Source: CAWDDG01 sp963801065
GTDB lineage: Bacteria > Actinomycetota > Actinomycetes > Jiangellales > Jiangellaceae
DNA: 64,000 nucleotides
Assembly (NCBI GenBank): GCA_963801065.1
Contig: CAWDDG010000005.1
Span: 124,001 to 188,000 of the forward strand
Direction of reading: 5' to 3'
A program made the translations under genes and the position numbers. The notes beneath the pieces were generated by a model. It ran no database searches. It was not told the DNA's origin and saw only the letters and a program-made list of their open reading frames with translations. Every line of letters begins with the position of its first letter. Position 1 is the stretch's first letter. This document shows, piece after piece, positions 43,475-52,591 of the stretch.

Positions 43475-44383
43475 CTACTCGTTGTCGGGCTCGGCCGCTG
43501 TAGTCTCGCCGGGAACCACCCGGATCGTGCGCTCTTCGGTTCCGCGGACCACTTTCAGGTCGATCGTGCCGTCTGCCGACTGGAGCGCGTCGAACAGGTC
43601 GTCCATCCCCCGGGTCGGTTGGCCCGCGGCCTCTGTGATCAGATCGCCTTGAGCGACCCCGGCCACCGCGGCCGGGCTGCCCTCCTCCACCTCGCGAACG
43701 AGCAGGCCGTCCACATCGGGCAGGCCTACGGCACGCCGCAGCCGCCTGGCCACGTGTGCGGGAGCGATCCCGATCCCGAGGCGCGGCCGCGCCGCGGACT
43801 CGCCGCGAGCAAGCGCATCCACCCGCCCGCGCAGCGGCTGGTCGGCCGGGATGGCAAGGTAGAAGCCCTCGCCGAGGCGATTCGTGTTGACTCCGAGCAG
43901 CCGTCCTTCGGCGTCAACGATCGGGCCGCCCGAGGAACCGGGCAGAAGCGGCGCGGTGTGCTCGACGCTCCCGGTGATGCGGCGGCCACGAGGACCGCGG
44001 AAGCTCCGTTCGACGCTGGACACGAACCCGTGGGTCACCCGCAGCCCGCGCCCGCCCGGGTTGGCCAGCGCGAAGACCAGGGTCCCGATGCCGGGCGACG
44101 CCGCGGCCCACGGGATCGTCGGGGCCCCGCCCGTGTCGACCTCGACCACGGCCAGGTCGCCATCCAGGTCGAGCCCGACGACACTCCCCTCGGCTGCGCG
44201 ACCATCGGGGAACGTGACGACCACCTGCTCGCCGCGCACATTGTGCGCGTTGGTCAGCACGCGCCCGCCGCCGACCACGACCCCGGAGCCCACGCCCCAC
44301 CGCTGTCCGATGCCGACGACCGACGCACCGGCGCCCTCCGCCGCCCGGCCGATCGCCTCCTGGATGTCCTCGAGGACTCCCAT
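43475..44383 (-). CDS. Trypsin-like serine protease with PDZ domain (HtrA-like)
   Basis: A 302-residue S1C protease. The triad is His47 (VLTNAHN), Asp76 (DGDLAVV) and Ser151 (LLPGSSGGPI); a PDZ domain follows (residues about 205-290, VDGLLVREVEEGSPAAVAGV). Unlike most HtrA proteins it has no signal peptide or membrane helix, so it should be cytoplasmic or act through another anchor. ATG 44383 follows a GTG two codons upstream. It is divergent from an HxlR regulator with the palindrome GTGACTTGCAAGTTAC between, suggesting it is that regulator's target. Confidence 0.88.
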   Translation of the reverse strand: MGVLEDIQEAIGRAAEGAGASVVGIGQRWGVGSGVVVGGGRVLTNAHNVRGEQVVVTFPDGRAAEGSVVGLDLDGDLAVVEVDTGGAPTIPWAAASPGIGTLVFALANPGGRGLRVTHGFVSSVERSFRGPRGRRITGSVEHTAPLLPGSSGGPIVDAEGRLLGVNTNRLGEGFYLAIPADQPLRGRVDALARGESAARPRLGIGIAPAHVARRLRRAVGLPDVDGLLVREVEEGSPAAVAGVAQGDLITEAAGQPTRGMDDLFDALQSADGTIDLKVVRGTEERTIRVVPGETTAAEPDNE

Positions 44384-44407
44384 GACCACACCACCACTAC
44401 TCGGATT

Positions 44408-44423
44408 GTGACTTGCAAGTTAC
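44408..44423. promoter_or_regulatory. Probable HxlR operator
   Basis: GTGACTTGCAAGTTAC holds the perfect 10-bp palindrome ACTTGCAAGT and near-symmetrical flanks. It is 25 bases from the protease start and 56 bases from the HxlR start. Confidence 0.7.
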
Positions 44424-44478
44424 TACTAACGTTCCCCATCAGCCGCACGTCTGTCAAGAGGGCAGATACGATCGATCA

Positions 44479-44910
44479 ATGACCGAACGGGAACGCCCTT
44501 CCTCCGCGCTGGCCCACGCGCTGGCACGGGTCGGTGATCGGTGGACACTTCTCGTGGTCGAGGCGCTTCTCCCGGGCCCACGCCGGTTCAATGACCTCCT
44601 CGACCAGGTCTCGGGGATCGCGCCGAACATCCTCTCCGAGCGCCTCAAGCGGCTGGAGCGGGACGCGCTCGTGGTGACCCGGCCCTACTCCGAGCGGCCC
44701 CCCCGCTCCGACTACGAGCTCACTGCCGTGGGCAAAGAACTGGCCGGGGCACTCCGCCTCCTCGCGCACTGGGGAACCAGGCACGCCGACCCCACCGAGG
44801 CGCTCCGCCACGACGCGTGCGGCACCCCGCTCGAGGCCAGGTGGTACTGCCCCACCTGCGACCACCTCGTCGAGGACCAGACCCCACGCGCTGAGCTGCG
44901 CTTCGTCTAG
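44479..44910 (+). CDS. HxlR-family winged-helix regulator with zinc-ribbon-like tail
   Basis: A 143-residue regulator. The HxlR winged helix spans residues 12-95 (ALARVGDRWTLLVVEALLPG; FNDLLDQVSGIAPNILSERL), and a C-terminal tail has four Cys/His-type residues (HDACGTPLEARWYCPTCDHL) suggesting a small metal ribbon. ATG 44479 has no ribosome site, and TACGAT lies about six bases upstream, so it is probably leaderless. It faces the trypsin-like protease gene across the palindrome at 44408. Confidence 0.87.
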   Translation: MTERERPSSALAHALARVGDRWTLLVVEALLPGPRRFNDLLDQVSGIAPNILSERLKRLERDALVVTRPYSERPPRSDYELTAVGKELAGALRLLAHWGTRHADPTEALRHDACGTPLEARWYCPTCDHLVEDQTPRAELRFV

Positions 44911-44963
44911 CTCGACCGCGTGCCGGTCCGGGGACACCGCCCGAACGAAGCGAAGGGGGCGCC

Positions 44964-46754
44964 GTGAAGTACGAGATCGTCGCTGAGGCCTACCAAGACC
45001 TGGAGCGTGCCAGCGGCAGGCTGGAGCTCATCGACCGGCTCGCCGCCCTGCTCGACCAGACCCCCACCGAGCTGCTGCCGACGATCGTCTACCTGTGCCA
45101 GGGCCAGATCGCGCCCGAGTTCGTCGGAATCGAGATCGGCCTGGCCGAGAAGCTCGCCGCCCGGGCGCTTGCCGAGGCCGCCGATGCAACCGGCGAGCAC
45201 GTGCAGGCGGTCCTGCGGGATACGGGCGACTTGGGCCACACCGCCGAGCGGCTGCTCGCCGGTAACGCCGAACGCGATCCCGAACGCGAGGCCACGGCAG
45301 CAGCACGGCCGGTCACCTTGGAGCTCAAGGGCGTGTTCGACACATTGCACCAGATCGCCGCGGCGGCGGGGCCAGGCTCGCAGACCCGCAAGCTCACCCT
45401 GCTCGTCGGATTGCTGAGGCAGGCCACCCCGCTGGAAGCCCGCTACCTGCTGCGCCTGGTGACCGGCAATCTGCGGCTCGGGATCGGTACCCCGACGATC
45501 CTGGACGCCCTCGCCCAGGTGTATGCAGGCGGCCGCACCGCCCGGCCGATACTCGAGCGCGCCTACAACATCTGTTGCGACCTCGGCCTGGTTGCCGCGA
45601 CCCTCGCCGCTGGTGGTCTGGCCGCGGTCGAGCAGCTGCAGGTCCGGCCAGGCAACCCGGTCCGCGCGATGCTGGCCCAGCGGCTCTCCAGCGCAGCCGA
45701 GATCCTCGGCAAGCTCGGCGGGACGTGCGCGGCCGAGTACAAGTACGACGGCATGCGTGTCCAGGCCCACCGCACCGCCGACGGGCAGCTGGAGTTGTTC
45801 ACCCGCCGCCTGGAGCGGGTCGCCGGCCAGTTCCCCGATGTCGTCGAGATGCTTGACAGAGGGCTGGGCCCACGTGAGGCGATCCTTGAGGGCGAGGTGG
45901 TCGCCGCCGACCCGGCATCCGGCGAGCTGCGCCCGTTCCAGGAGGTGATGTATCGGCGCCGCAAGCACGGCATCAGCGAGGCGGTGCGCGACGTGCCGGT
46001 GAGTCTGTTCTGCTTCGATCTGCTGTACGCCGACGGCCAGGACCTGACCCGGGTGCCCTACCCGGAGCGGCGGGCGCGGCTGGCACAGGCGATCAGCCCG
46101 TCGGCCCAGCTGCGGCTTGCCACCGCCGCTCATGTCGCCGATGTCGCGGCGCTGGAGGCAGCCTTCGAGCAGGCCATCACCGATGGCTGCGAGGGGCTGC
46201 TGTGCAAGTCACTGGCACCAACGGCCGGCTACCAGGCCGGTGCGCGTGGCTGGTTGTGGATCAAGCTCAAGCGGGACTACCGCACCGAGCTCAGCGACAC
46301 CCTCGACCTGGTGGTGGTCGGCGCTCTGTGGGGACGCGGCCGCCGCCGCGGCTTGTACGGTGCGCTGCTGCTGGCAGCTTATGACCCGGAAGCCGACACC
46401 TTCCCGACCGTGTGCAAGTGCGGCACCGGGTTCAGCGATACCGACCTGGCCGCGCTACCCGCCCGGCTGGCGCCGCTGGCACGTTCCGAGCGGCCCGCCC
46501 GGGTCGACGCGCGTCGGACGGCTGACGTGTGGTTCGAACCCGGCATGGTGCTGGAGGTGCTCGGCGCCGAGTTGACCCTGTCGCCGACCCACACCGCCGC
46601 GTGGGGGCAGGTCAAGGAGGATGCCGGCCTGGCGATGCGCTTCCCGCGCTTCACCGGGCGTTACCGCGACGACAAGGCGCCCGAGGACGCGACCACGGTC
46701 GAGGAGGTCCTCGGACTCTACCGCTCGGCCCGGCGGGGGCCGGCCGGCGCCTGA
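44964..46754 (+). CDS. ligB: ATP-dependent DNA ligase (LigB/archaeal type I)
   Basis: A 596-residue ligase. The N-terminal DNA-binding domain (about 1-225, with VTGNLRLGIGTPTILDALAQ) is followed by the nucleotidyltransferase domain with adenylated Lys260 in EYKYDGMR, EGEVVAADP, FDLLYADG and GLLCKSLAP motifs, and the OB fold ending in RFPRFTGRYRDDK. It seals nicks using ATP and is additional to the NAD-dependent replicative LigA of bacteria. The GTG start has GAAGGGGG upstream. It follows the HxlR gene by 53 bases, but shared transcription is uncertain. Confidence 0.94.
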   Translation: MKYEIVAEAYQDLERASGRLELIDRLAALLDQTPTELLPTIVYLCQGQIAPEFVGIEIGLAEKLAARALAEAADATGEHVQAVLRDTGDLGHTAERLLAGNAERDPEREATAAARPVTLELKGVFDTLHQIAAAAGPGSQTRKLTLLVGLLRQATPLEARYLLRLVTGNLRLGIGTPTILDALAQVYAGGRTARPILERAYNICCDLGLVAATLAAGGLAAVEQLQVRPGNPVRAMLAQRLSSAAEILGKLGGTCAAEYKYDGMRVQAHRTADGQLELFTRRLERVAGQFPDVVEMLDRGLGPREAILEGEVVAADPASGELRPFQEVMYRRRKHGISEAVRDVPVSLFCFDLLYADGQDLTRVPYPERRARLAQAISPSAQLRLATAAHVADVAALEAAFEQAITDGCEGLLCKSLAPTAGYQAGARGWLWIKLKRDYRTELSDTLDLVVVGALWGRGRRRGLYGALLLAAYDPEADTFPTVCKCGTGFSDTDLAALPARLAPLARSERPARVDARRTADVWFEPGMVLEVLGAELTLSPTHTAAWGQVKEDAGLAMRFPRFTGRYRDDKAPEDATTVEEVLGLYRSARRGPAGA

Positions 46755-46876
46755 GCATGGGGAGGAGGCAGCGGCGCATCCTGTGCTGGGACCGCGTTGA
46801 GCAGGTATCCGGTCTCGGTGAACACCGTTGCCGGCACCAACAGTGACCCTTGGTCGCTCGGCTGGTCACGCTTGAG

Positions 46877-47587
46877 TCAAGGTTCACGTGGCGTGGAGTA
46901 AGCAGGCCCGGGCGGCGTACGCGTCGACATGACGGGTGATGACGGCCATCGCCGCGCGCCGATAGCCGGGGACAGTCGCCACAACGCTGTTGCCGCCAGG
47001 ACGTGCCAGACTGCGTGGCCCTGGAGGAGGGTGTCGGCCTGACACAGCGAGGTCCGATCCGTCAGCGTGCCGATCACAGCGCCGGCAGCAACGGTCGCCA
47101 GCGCCATGATCACCGTCCTGCGCAACGCGGGACGGAGTCGAGCTCGCACCAAGGTCAGCCCGGTGGCGGCGCACGCCATCACCGCCTGGACGGTCGCGGA
47201 CGCCGTCGCGCCGGTGGCCACGACCGGAACCATTGCCACGGCAGGGACGATCCACCACGCCGGCGACAGTTCGCGGCCGGTGAGGTCGGACATCGCGTCT
47301 GCGGCCACGAACACCAGGACGGCGGCGATAGGGAGATCGTGCGCGTAGGCCTGCCAGTCCGGGTGAGGCCCGTGCTGGATGAATGATCCAACGCCGATCC
47401 CCGACACAAGCAGCGCGAAGGCGACCGTATGCCAATCGCGGACGGGTGTGTTGCGGCGAGCCCAACGCCGACGGCCTGCGACGAGGATGCCGACGCCGGC
47501 CACGACGAACGCGACGCTAGTGACGGCGTTGGCCGGCTGACCGAGGAACCCGTCCCCGTACCGCTCGCAGACCGCGGCCAACTCCAT
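46877..47587 (-). CDS. Ceramidase-like (CREST superfamily) membrane protein
   Basis: A 236-residue protein with about seven membrane helices. The CREST metal-site pattern is visible: CERYGDGFLGQPANAVTSVA near the N-terminus, SFIQHGPHPDWQAYAHDLPI in the middle and a C-terminal GHAVWHVLAA. Family members are integral membrane hydrolases such as alkaline ceramidases, though most bacterial ones are untested. The ATG is at 47587. The last 20 residues, rich in Pro and Ser, look like a non-conserved tail. It is convergent with the DNA ligase. Confidence 0.8.
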   Translation of the reverse strand: MELAAVCERYGDGFLGQPANAVTSVAFVVAGVGILVAGRRRWARRNTPVRDWHTVAFALLVSGIGVGSFIQHGPHPDWQAYAHDLPIAAVLVFVAADAMSDLTGRELSPAWWIVPAVAMVPVVATGATASATVQAVMACAATGLTLVRARLRPALRRTVIMALATVAAGAVIGTLTDRTSLCQADTLLQGHAVWHVLAATALWRLSPAIGARRWPSSPVMSTRTPPGPAYSTPREP

Positions 47588-48050
47588 TCTTTGGAGTATG
47601 AACCACGCCCTCCATGTGATCTCGGACCGCTCTAAGACGAGTGCGTTTACGTGAGCCGTAAAACGGATCCGGACGGCCCCGAACCAGTGCGGAACCCTTC
47701 AACTACCACCGTGCAAGGGAGGCGGCGTGGCAAGGATGACCGTCCCGCAAGCCGCCTTGATGCAGCCGGCAACGTCATGGGCGACCTCAACCATGGCTGG
47801 ATGCTCGCGCAGTCATGCCGATGAAAGCGCGGCTCCCGAGGGCATCCCAGATGCGATGCTGCGGTGATCGAGGTCGGTTGGAGGGCACCCAAGCTCCCGG
47901 CAACCCACCAGTGGTGTGGGAGTCTCTGGTGGATCCTCAGCCTGGACCTGGCCATGAGTCGGACAGGCGCCGAGTGTGGTCGAACTTCGAGATGGCTCTG
48001 CGCCGCGGATGGCGCGATCTTGCTTGGTGAGGGCCCCGCTCGCGCCGGGT
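47588..48050. other. Gene-free stretch
   Basis: About 460 bases with no gene I can support. Open frames exist on both strands but lack ribosome sites, family motifs and consistent third-position bias. It may hold decayed coding DNA. Confidence 0.4.
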
Positions 48051-48443
48051 TCAGGTGCGCTCGAGCCGATACTGCGCCATGGTCTTCGCGTGGGCGGCGA
48101 ACTCCGGGAGGTCCGCGGCCAGCTCGTCGAAGTCCCCCATCGTCATGGTGAGCAGCCGCATCGGGGTGGCCGCGACTACGTTCGCTGTCCGGCGGCCGCG
48201 GTCGAGAACGCCGATTTCGCCGAAGGTGCTGCCCGGCCCGAGCGACGTGACCAGCTCTCCGTCGATGGTGACCGCGGCCGTCCCCTCCCGTACCACGAAC
48301 AGGTGATAGGCGAAGTCGCCCTGGCGTGCGATTACCGCACCGAGGTCGACGTCAACCTCCTGCAGCCGCTCGGCGGCGCGCTTGCGCTGACTGTCGGTAA
48401 GGTTCTTGAACAGCGGTACCGATCGAAGCTCGTCAGCGAGCAT
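48051..48443 (-). CDS. Cyclic-nucleotide-binding-domain protein
   Basis: A 130-residue protein consisting of a single cNMP-binding beta barrel: LADELRSVPLFKNLTDSQRK at the start, GDFAYHLFVVREGTAAVTID and the phosphate cassette-like GSTFGEIGVLDRGRRTANVV. There is no attached DNA-binding or enzyme domain, so it is either a regulatory module or acts on a partner. ATG 48443 has GGGAG five bases upstream; the longer frame upstream is rejected for lack of conservation. It is a single gene. Confidence 0.85.
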   Translation of the reverse strand: MLADELRSVPLFKNLTDSQRKRAAERLQEVDVDLGAVIARQGDFAYHLFVVREGTAAVTIDGELVTSLGPGSTFGEIGVLDRGRRTANVVAATPMRLLTMTMGDFDELAADLPEFAAHAKTMAQYRLERT

Positions 48444-48815
48444 CGCGTCTCCCTCCGTGCTCCCACCCTGCGCCAATCCCCCAGGCACGTCAACGGGCCA
48501 ATCGGCCGCAGCCGTGGACCCTCGATTTGGCTCCCGGAGGAGTCACATACACCGAGCGAACCACCGCCACGTCGTCCGACACGCCTCGCTCGGTCCCGAA
48601 GGGCCCCACTTCGTCGAGGTGACACACGAAGGAGCTGCAGACAAGGAGTTCTGGGATGAGGTCGCCAAGACACCGCTCGTTGTCATCGCAGGCTAGGTCG
48701 CGCTTCCCTGACTCCTGAACTGATCCGTTACGTCGACCGGCCCGCTTCGCAACGTCCCACATGCCACGAGTCGAGCGGCGGCAGCGCCCCATTCGTGTCG
48801 ACGTGCCCCGGGTGC
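48444..48815. other. Gene-free stretch with a possible gene end
   Basis: A + strand frame ending at 48693 reads PHFVEVTHEGAADKEFWDEV and then AKTPLVVIAG. This looks like the C-terminus of a protein, but no start or family was recognised, so it is probably a remnant. The rest shows nothing. Confidence 0.3.
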
Positions 48816-49529
48816 CTACCGGACCAGGCAGAACGGGTGACCGGCCGGGTCGGTGAAGACCCTGAAGCGCTCGCCGCCGGCGTTCAGGCGGGACGCGCCC
48901 AGCTCCAGTGCCAGGGCCTCGCCGGTGTCGAGGTCGTCGACAAGGAGGTCGAGGTGGGCCTGCTGCGGGTGCGCCGGGTCCGGCCAGCGGGGCGGGTTGT
49001 AGTCGCTGATCTGCTGAAACATCACGTTCCTGCCGTCAGCGGAGATGAGCGCGCCCTCGGGGCCGTCGTAGGTGACCTCCATGCCCGTGAGGTCGGCGTA
49101 GAAGCGGGCCAGGGCCGACGCGTCGGGGGCGTCGATCGTCACCGCGAACAGGCCCATCACCGGGCCGACGCCGTCCTTTTGGCAGAGGTCGAACGGGTGA
49201 CCGGCCGGGTCGGCCAGCGTGATCCAGGTCGGGCCGTCGGCCAGCCGGGTGGCGCCGAGGCCGACCGCCCGCACGGCCTCCGCCTGGGGATCGTCGGTCT
49301 GCAGGTCGAGGTGGAACTGCTGCGGGTGCTCCTGCCCGGGCCACCGCGGCGCGACGTGGTCCGGTGCGCGCTGGAACTCGATCTCCTGGCCGTCCGGAGT
49401 CCGCACGCCGAACCGGTCGGAATCCTTCCGGACGACGTCCCAACCGGTGAGTTCGGCGTAGAACGAACCGACCTTTTCGATGTCCGCCGCGTCGAATATG
49501 GCGAGGTCCAGGCGAGCCGTCACGGTCAT
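48816..49529 (-). CDS. VOC-family protein (two glyoxalase-like domains)
   Basis: A 237-residue protein of two VOC domains: residues 1-117 (ARLDLAIFDAADIEKVGSFY ... LADPAGHPFDLC) and 125-237 (GLFAVTIDAPDASALARFYA ... FTDPAGHPFCLVR). Both halves end in the DPAGHPF motif typical of the SgaA-like VOC group. ATG 49529 fits the first strand; an upstream methionine would add a non-conserved extension. Ligand and reaction are unknown. Single gene, divergent from the DinB fusion. Confidence 0.87.
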   Translation of the reverse strand: MTVTARLDLAIFDAADIEKVGSFYAELTGWDVVRKDSDRFGVRTPDGQEIEFQRAPDHVAPRWPGQEHPQQFHLDLQTDDPQAEAVRAVGLGATRLADGPTWITLADPAGHPFDLCQKDGVGPVMGLFAVTIDAPDASALARFYADLTGMEVTYDGPEGALISADGRNVMFQQISDYNPPRWPDPAHPQQAHLDLLVDDLDTGEALALELGASRLNAGGERFRVFTDPAGHPFCLVR

Positions 49530-49733
49530 GGCCACATCCTGCCCCAGCCCTCCGACAAGAAGGGCGCGCACCGCCTCTGCGGCCTGATCGCGCAGCCAGA
49601 TCCTCATGACCCAAAGCAGCCCACGCGCCGTGACGTCATCAAATGACCATCATCAGCGGCCAGGCCACGTAGTGTCCGGCTGGGTCATTCCGTGGTGCAG
49701 GTGGCCGTCAGCACGGGTCGTTAGCGTCGTGGC

Positions 49734-50510
49734 ATGGCTGACTTCATTGGTGCCGATCTCAGTGGCTCCCGGTTCGAGCGGGTCGACCTCAGCGGCGCGG
49801 AGCTCCGCGCCGTCGACCTGGCCAACGCCCGGTTCCGCGGTGTCGACCTGAGCGGCGTCGTGATGCGCGGCGTCGAGCTGTTCAACGTCGACATCCACGG
49901 CGAGATCGAGAACCTGACGATCAATGGTGTCGACATCGGACCCCTGGTCAACGCCGAGCTCGACGGGCGGTACCCCGACCGAGCCAAAATGCGCCCGACT
50001 GAACCGGCTGGCTTCCGCGAGGCATGGGACGTCATCGAGCGGCTCTGGGGCGAGACCGTCGAACGGGCCCGTCGCCTGGACCCCGAGCTGCTGCACGAGT
50101 CGGTCGATGGGGAGTGGTCGTTCATCGAGACGCTGCGCCACCTGGTGTTCGCCACCGACTCCTGGGTCCGGCGGGCGATTCTCGGCGATCCGTCGCCGTG
50201 GGATTCCCTGGACCTGCCGTGGGACGAGATGCCTGACACGCCGGGCGTCCCCCGAGACCGCGACGTACAACCGTCGCTCGACGCAGTCCTCGAGCTGCGC
50301 CGCGACCGGATGTCCACCGTGCGCCAGGTCATCGAGGCGCTCACCGACGAGTCGCTGCGCGGTCACACCGAGCCGGTCGAGGGGCCCGGGTGGCCTGAAC
50401 CCCGCAGCTACCCGGTGCGCGAGTGCCTGCTGTGCATCCTCAACGAGGAGTGGGAGCACCGGCTCTACGCCGAGCGAGACCTGAATGCCCTGCAGACGCG
50501 TAGCCCGTAG
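49734..50510 (+). CDS. Pentapeptide-repeat / DinB-domain fusion protein
   Basis: A 258-residue protein. Residues 1-60 are a short run of pentapeptide repeats (DLSGSRFERVDLSGAELRAV, with A(D/N)LxX-type five-residue periodicity); residues 85-250 form a DinB-like four-helix domain (FREAWDVIERLWGETVERAR; WSFIETLRHLVFATDSWVRR; CLLCILNEEWEHRLYAERD with probable metal His). DinB proteins include thiol-dependent transferases. TAGCGT lies seven bases before the ATG and no ribosome site is present, so expression is probably leaderless. The fusion is known in actinobacteria but its function is not. Confidence 0.85.
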   Translation: MADFIGADLSGSRFERVDLSGAELRAVDLANARFRGVDLSGVVMRGVELFNVDIHGEIENLTINGVDIGPLVNAELDGRYPDRAKMRPTEPAGFREAWDVIERLWGETVERARRLDPELLHESVDGEWSFIETLRHLVFATDSWVRRAILGDPSPWDSLDLPWDEMPDTPGVPRDRDVQPSLDAVLELRRDRMSTVRQVIEALTDESLRGHTEPVEGPGWPEPRSYPVRECLLCILNEEWEHRLYAERDLNALQTRSP

Positions 50511-50556
50511 CGGAACGCCCCCAGCCCTCCTCAGGCCCAGCCCCTGCCGAGCGGAT

Positions 50557-50588
50557 GGTCCCCGTCAGGCCACAGCCCGACAGGGACC
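50557..50588. terminator. Bidirectional hairpin terminator
   Basis: GGTCCCCGTC (50557-50566) pairs with GACAGGGACC (50579-50588) apart from one mismatch, around a 12-base loop. It lies between the convergent DinB-fusion and cupin genes. Confidence 0.6.
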
Positions 50589-50604
50589 AGACACCGGCCT
50601 CGAG

Positions 50605-51132
50605 TCAGTGTGCGTGCGCTCCGGCAGTGACGTCGCAGTCCGCGGGTGCGTCGGCCAGGATCGTGAGCGGCCCGGAGGCTGGCACCTCGAAGAACGTCGC
50701 GTAGAGCACGGTCACCGTGTCGCCGCCGGCGGAGTTGAACGCGGTGTGCACGTGGCCGTGGCCCGGGTCGACGAATGCCGTCCCCGCCGGGTAGGGCCGC
50801 TCGACGCAGTCGTCGGCCGACACGTAGGTCAGCTCACCCTCGGCAACCGTGACGAACACCGGCCCGGGGTGGGTGTGCCAGGGGAACTGCGCGCCGGGTT
50901 GCACGGTGATCTTGGCCGTCACGATGCGGGACGGGTCGGAAACGTTGATCACGTCCGTGCTCTGGCCGTCGAGCTTGTTCCGGATCTGCATCGCGACGTC
51001 GTCGGTGAAGACGGCTCTCGGGGAGAGGACATCGACCGCGATCGGGAGCGGCTGGGCCTGGGCGCTACTGTACGCGACGGCTCCCAGAACCCCCAGCACG
51101 ATGACCAGCGCGCCGTACATGAGTCGCTTCAT
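50605..51132 (-). CDS. Secreted cupin-domain protein
   Basis: A 175-residue protein with a signal peptide (KRLMYGALVIVLGVLGAVAY, cleaved near AQA) and a single cupin barrel (TVQPGAQFPWHTHPGPVFVT; the metal-type His are in WHTHP and VDPGHGHVHTAF). ATG 51132 has a G-rich ribosome site six bases upstream (GGGGGG); ATG 51138 is too close to it. It should be exported and bind a metal. No catalytic role is evident. Confidence 0.82.
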   Translation of the reverse strand: MKRLMYGALVIVLGVLGAVAYSSAQAQPLPIAVDVLSPRAVFTDDVAMQIRNKLDGQSTDVINVSDPSRIVTAKITVQPGAQFPWHTHPGPVFVTVAEGELTYVSADDCVERPYPAGTAFVDPGHGHVHTAFNSAGGDTVTVLYATFFEVPASGPLTILADAPADCDVTAGAHAH

Positions 51133-51491
51133 TGCCATCCCCCCTCTGTCCACGTAGTCATCGTTCGCCGACGACTTGCCAATGTGGTGGCGGATGCTAT
51201 CACCATCGAGCATGATCGCCGCAAGCCGTTTCCAGGTATCGGTTGAACATGCAAACGCTGCCGCCACGAGACCTGGCTGACGAGACTTTGCCGTGACACT
51301 GCGGGTCCGCTCTACATGGGACCCGTCACGATGGAGGCGCGCACCCTGCTGGCTCGGGACCGCGCGGGATCCTCATCGGCGGCATCCCGCTCATCTCACC
51401 GGACGACGCATTCAACGCCGGTCGCTCACAACGCACTCTTCTCCCGCACGGTGCGGGGTCGTGCCGAATTGAGTGCGATTCCATTCGATCT
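51133..51491. other. Gene-free stretch
   Basis: About 360 bases between the cupin start and the end of the small frameshifted gene. No gene, RNA or clear repeat was recognised. Confidence 0.4.
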
Positions 51492-51754
51492 TCAAGCAGG
51501 ATCGCCCGTGGCTGTCTTGAACCACATGTCCGGTGACGTGCTTTCCGGCAGGTAGTCGACCTTGACCGTTACGCCCGGCTTTACCTTGTCCACGCCGGCA
51601 GGACGTGATTGAGCACCTGCTCGGCTGTGGCCTTGTGCCGGTTGCCCGCCGCAGTGATCTGATACCAACCGCTGGCGTCCTTGGCGAAGTAGTAGTAGAA
51701 ACTGCCACGCTTGGAACTGAACGTGATGCGGTGCTCCATGTTGCGTAGTGTCAT
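51492..51754 (-). pseudogene. Small conserved-looking protein, frameshifted
   Basis: The first frame from ATG 51754 reads MEHRITFSSKRGSFYYYFAK then WYQITAAGNRHKATAEQVLN. Near 51595-51603 the reading must shift, equivalent to one lost base, to continue as GVDKVKPGVTVKVDYLPEST to a TGA at 51492. Both parts have the look of one 87-residue beta-rich protein. As read, the product ends early after HVLPAWTR. It is the last gene after the ArsR-SRPBCC-hydrolase operon, 43 bases downstream. No function is assigned. Confidence 0.5.
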
Positions 51755-51797
51755 TCCCTCGCCTCCGCCCGTGCCTGGTCCTTGCCTGCTCGCGTGG

Positions 51798-52580
51798 TCA
51801 GGCGGCGAAGAACTCGACCAACACGGGTGCGAGTGCTTCCGGGGTCACGTCGTGTGTCTGGCCGTCGAGCATCCGGTGCTCTGCGGTCGGCAGCGCATCC
51901 GCGGTGGCCTTCGCCGCCTGCTGAAGCCCCGGGGGGCTGGCGCCACCCGCGAGGACCAGCGCCGGAACGGCGATCGTCGAAGTCAGGTCATGCGGCACGC
52001 TGCCGCCGGCGAGCACTTCGTCGTCGTAGGCGAGCGTCGGGGCGATCGCCTCCAGCATGGCCCAGCTCGGCTGCGCTCGGATGCCGGCGACGGCCTGGGC
52101 GGGTATGCCGACGTTCGTCATGAACAGGGCGACGGCGTCGCCCTTGCGCCCGGCGTCGAGTAGCTCGTGGAGCCGTTCGGTGTACTCCCTGATCCGGGCG
52201 CCGTCTTCGACCTCGGCCGTGAACGGTGGCTCGTAGAGCGCCAGCTTGGTGATCCCAGGGCCGGCTGCCGCGGTCGCCAAGGCGAGAGCCGCACCAGAGG
52301 AGATGGCGTAGACGTGTGCCTCGCCACCGGCCTGCGCGATCAGGGCCTGCAGGTCCTCGACCTCGCGGGCGACCGCGTAGGGCATGGTGTCCGAGCTTTC
52401 GCCCCGGCCGCGACGGTCGTAGGTGTAGACGGTGAAGGTGTCCTGGAGCAGCGCGGCGAGTGGCCGCATCGGCCCTGCGCCGCGGTAGCACATGGCGCCG
52501 TCGACCAGGACGAGCGCCGGCCCGCTGCCGATGCGCTCGTAGGCGATCGTGGTGCCGTCGGCTGACGTGGTTGTTGGCAT
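51798..52580 (-). CDS. Alpha/beta hydrolase
   Basis: A 260-residue hydrolase: ALVLVDGAMCYRGAGPMRPL, YDRRGRGESSDT, a nucleophile elbow VYAISSGAALALATAA (Ser in AISSGA rather than GxSxG), and a final His in LDGQTHDVTPEAL. The atypical elbow is usual in this actinobacterial subgroup that travels with ArsR-SRPBCC genes. ATG 52580 has GGGAG seven bases upstream. It is the third gene of the arsR-SRPBCC-hydrolase operon. Substrate unknown. Confidence 0.85.
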   Translation of the reverse strand: MPTTTSADGTTIAYERIGSGPALVLVDGAMCYRGAGPMRPLAALLQDTFTVYTYDRRGRGESSDTMPYAVAREVEDLQALIAQAGGEAHVYAISSGAALALATAAAGPGITKLALYEPPFTAEVEDGARIREYTERLHELLDAGRKGDAVALFMTNVGIPAQAVAGIRAQPSWAMLEAIAPTLAYDDEVLAGGSVPHDLTSTIAVPALVLAGGASPPGLQQAAKATADALPTAEHRMLDGQTHDVTPEALAPVLVEFFAA

Positions 52581-52591
52581 TTTCGTGCTCC

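Noticed and set aside
46758..46846. Small + strand frame (about 29 codons) after the DNA ligase
   Set aside because: It has a purine-rich start but no conservation or family; a 29-residue product cannot be supported.
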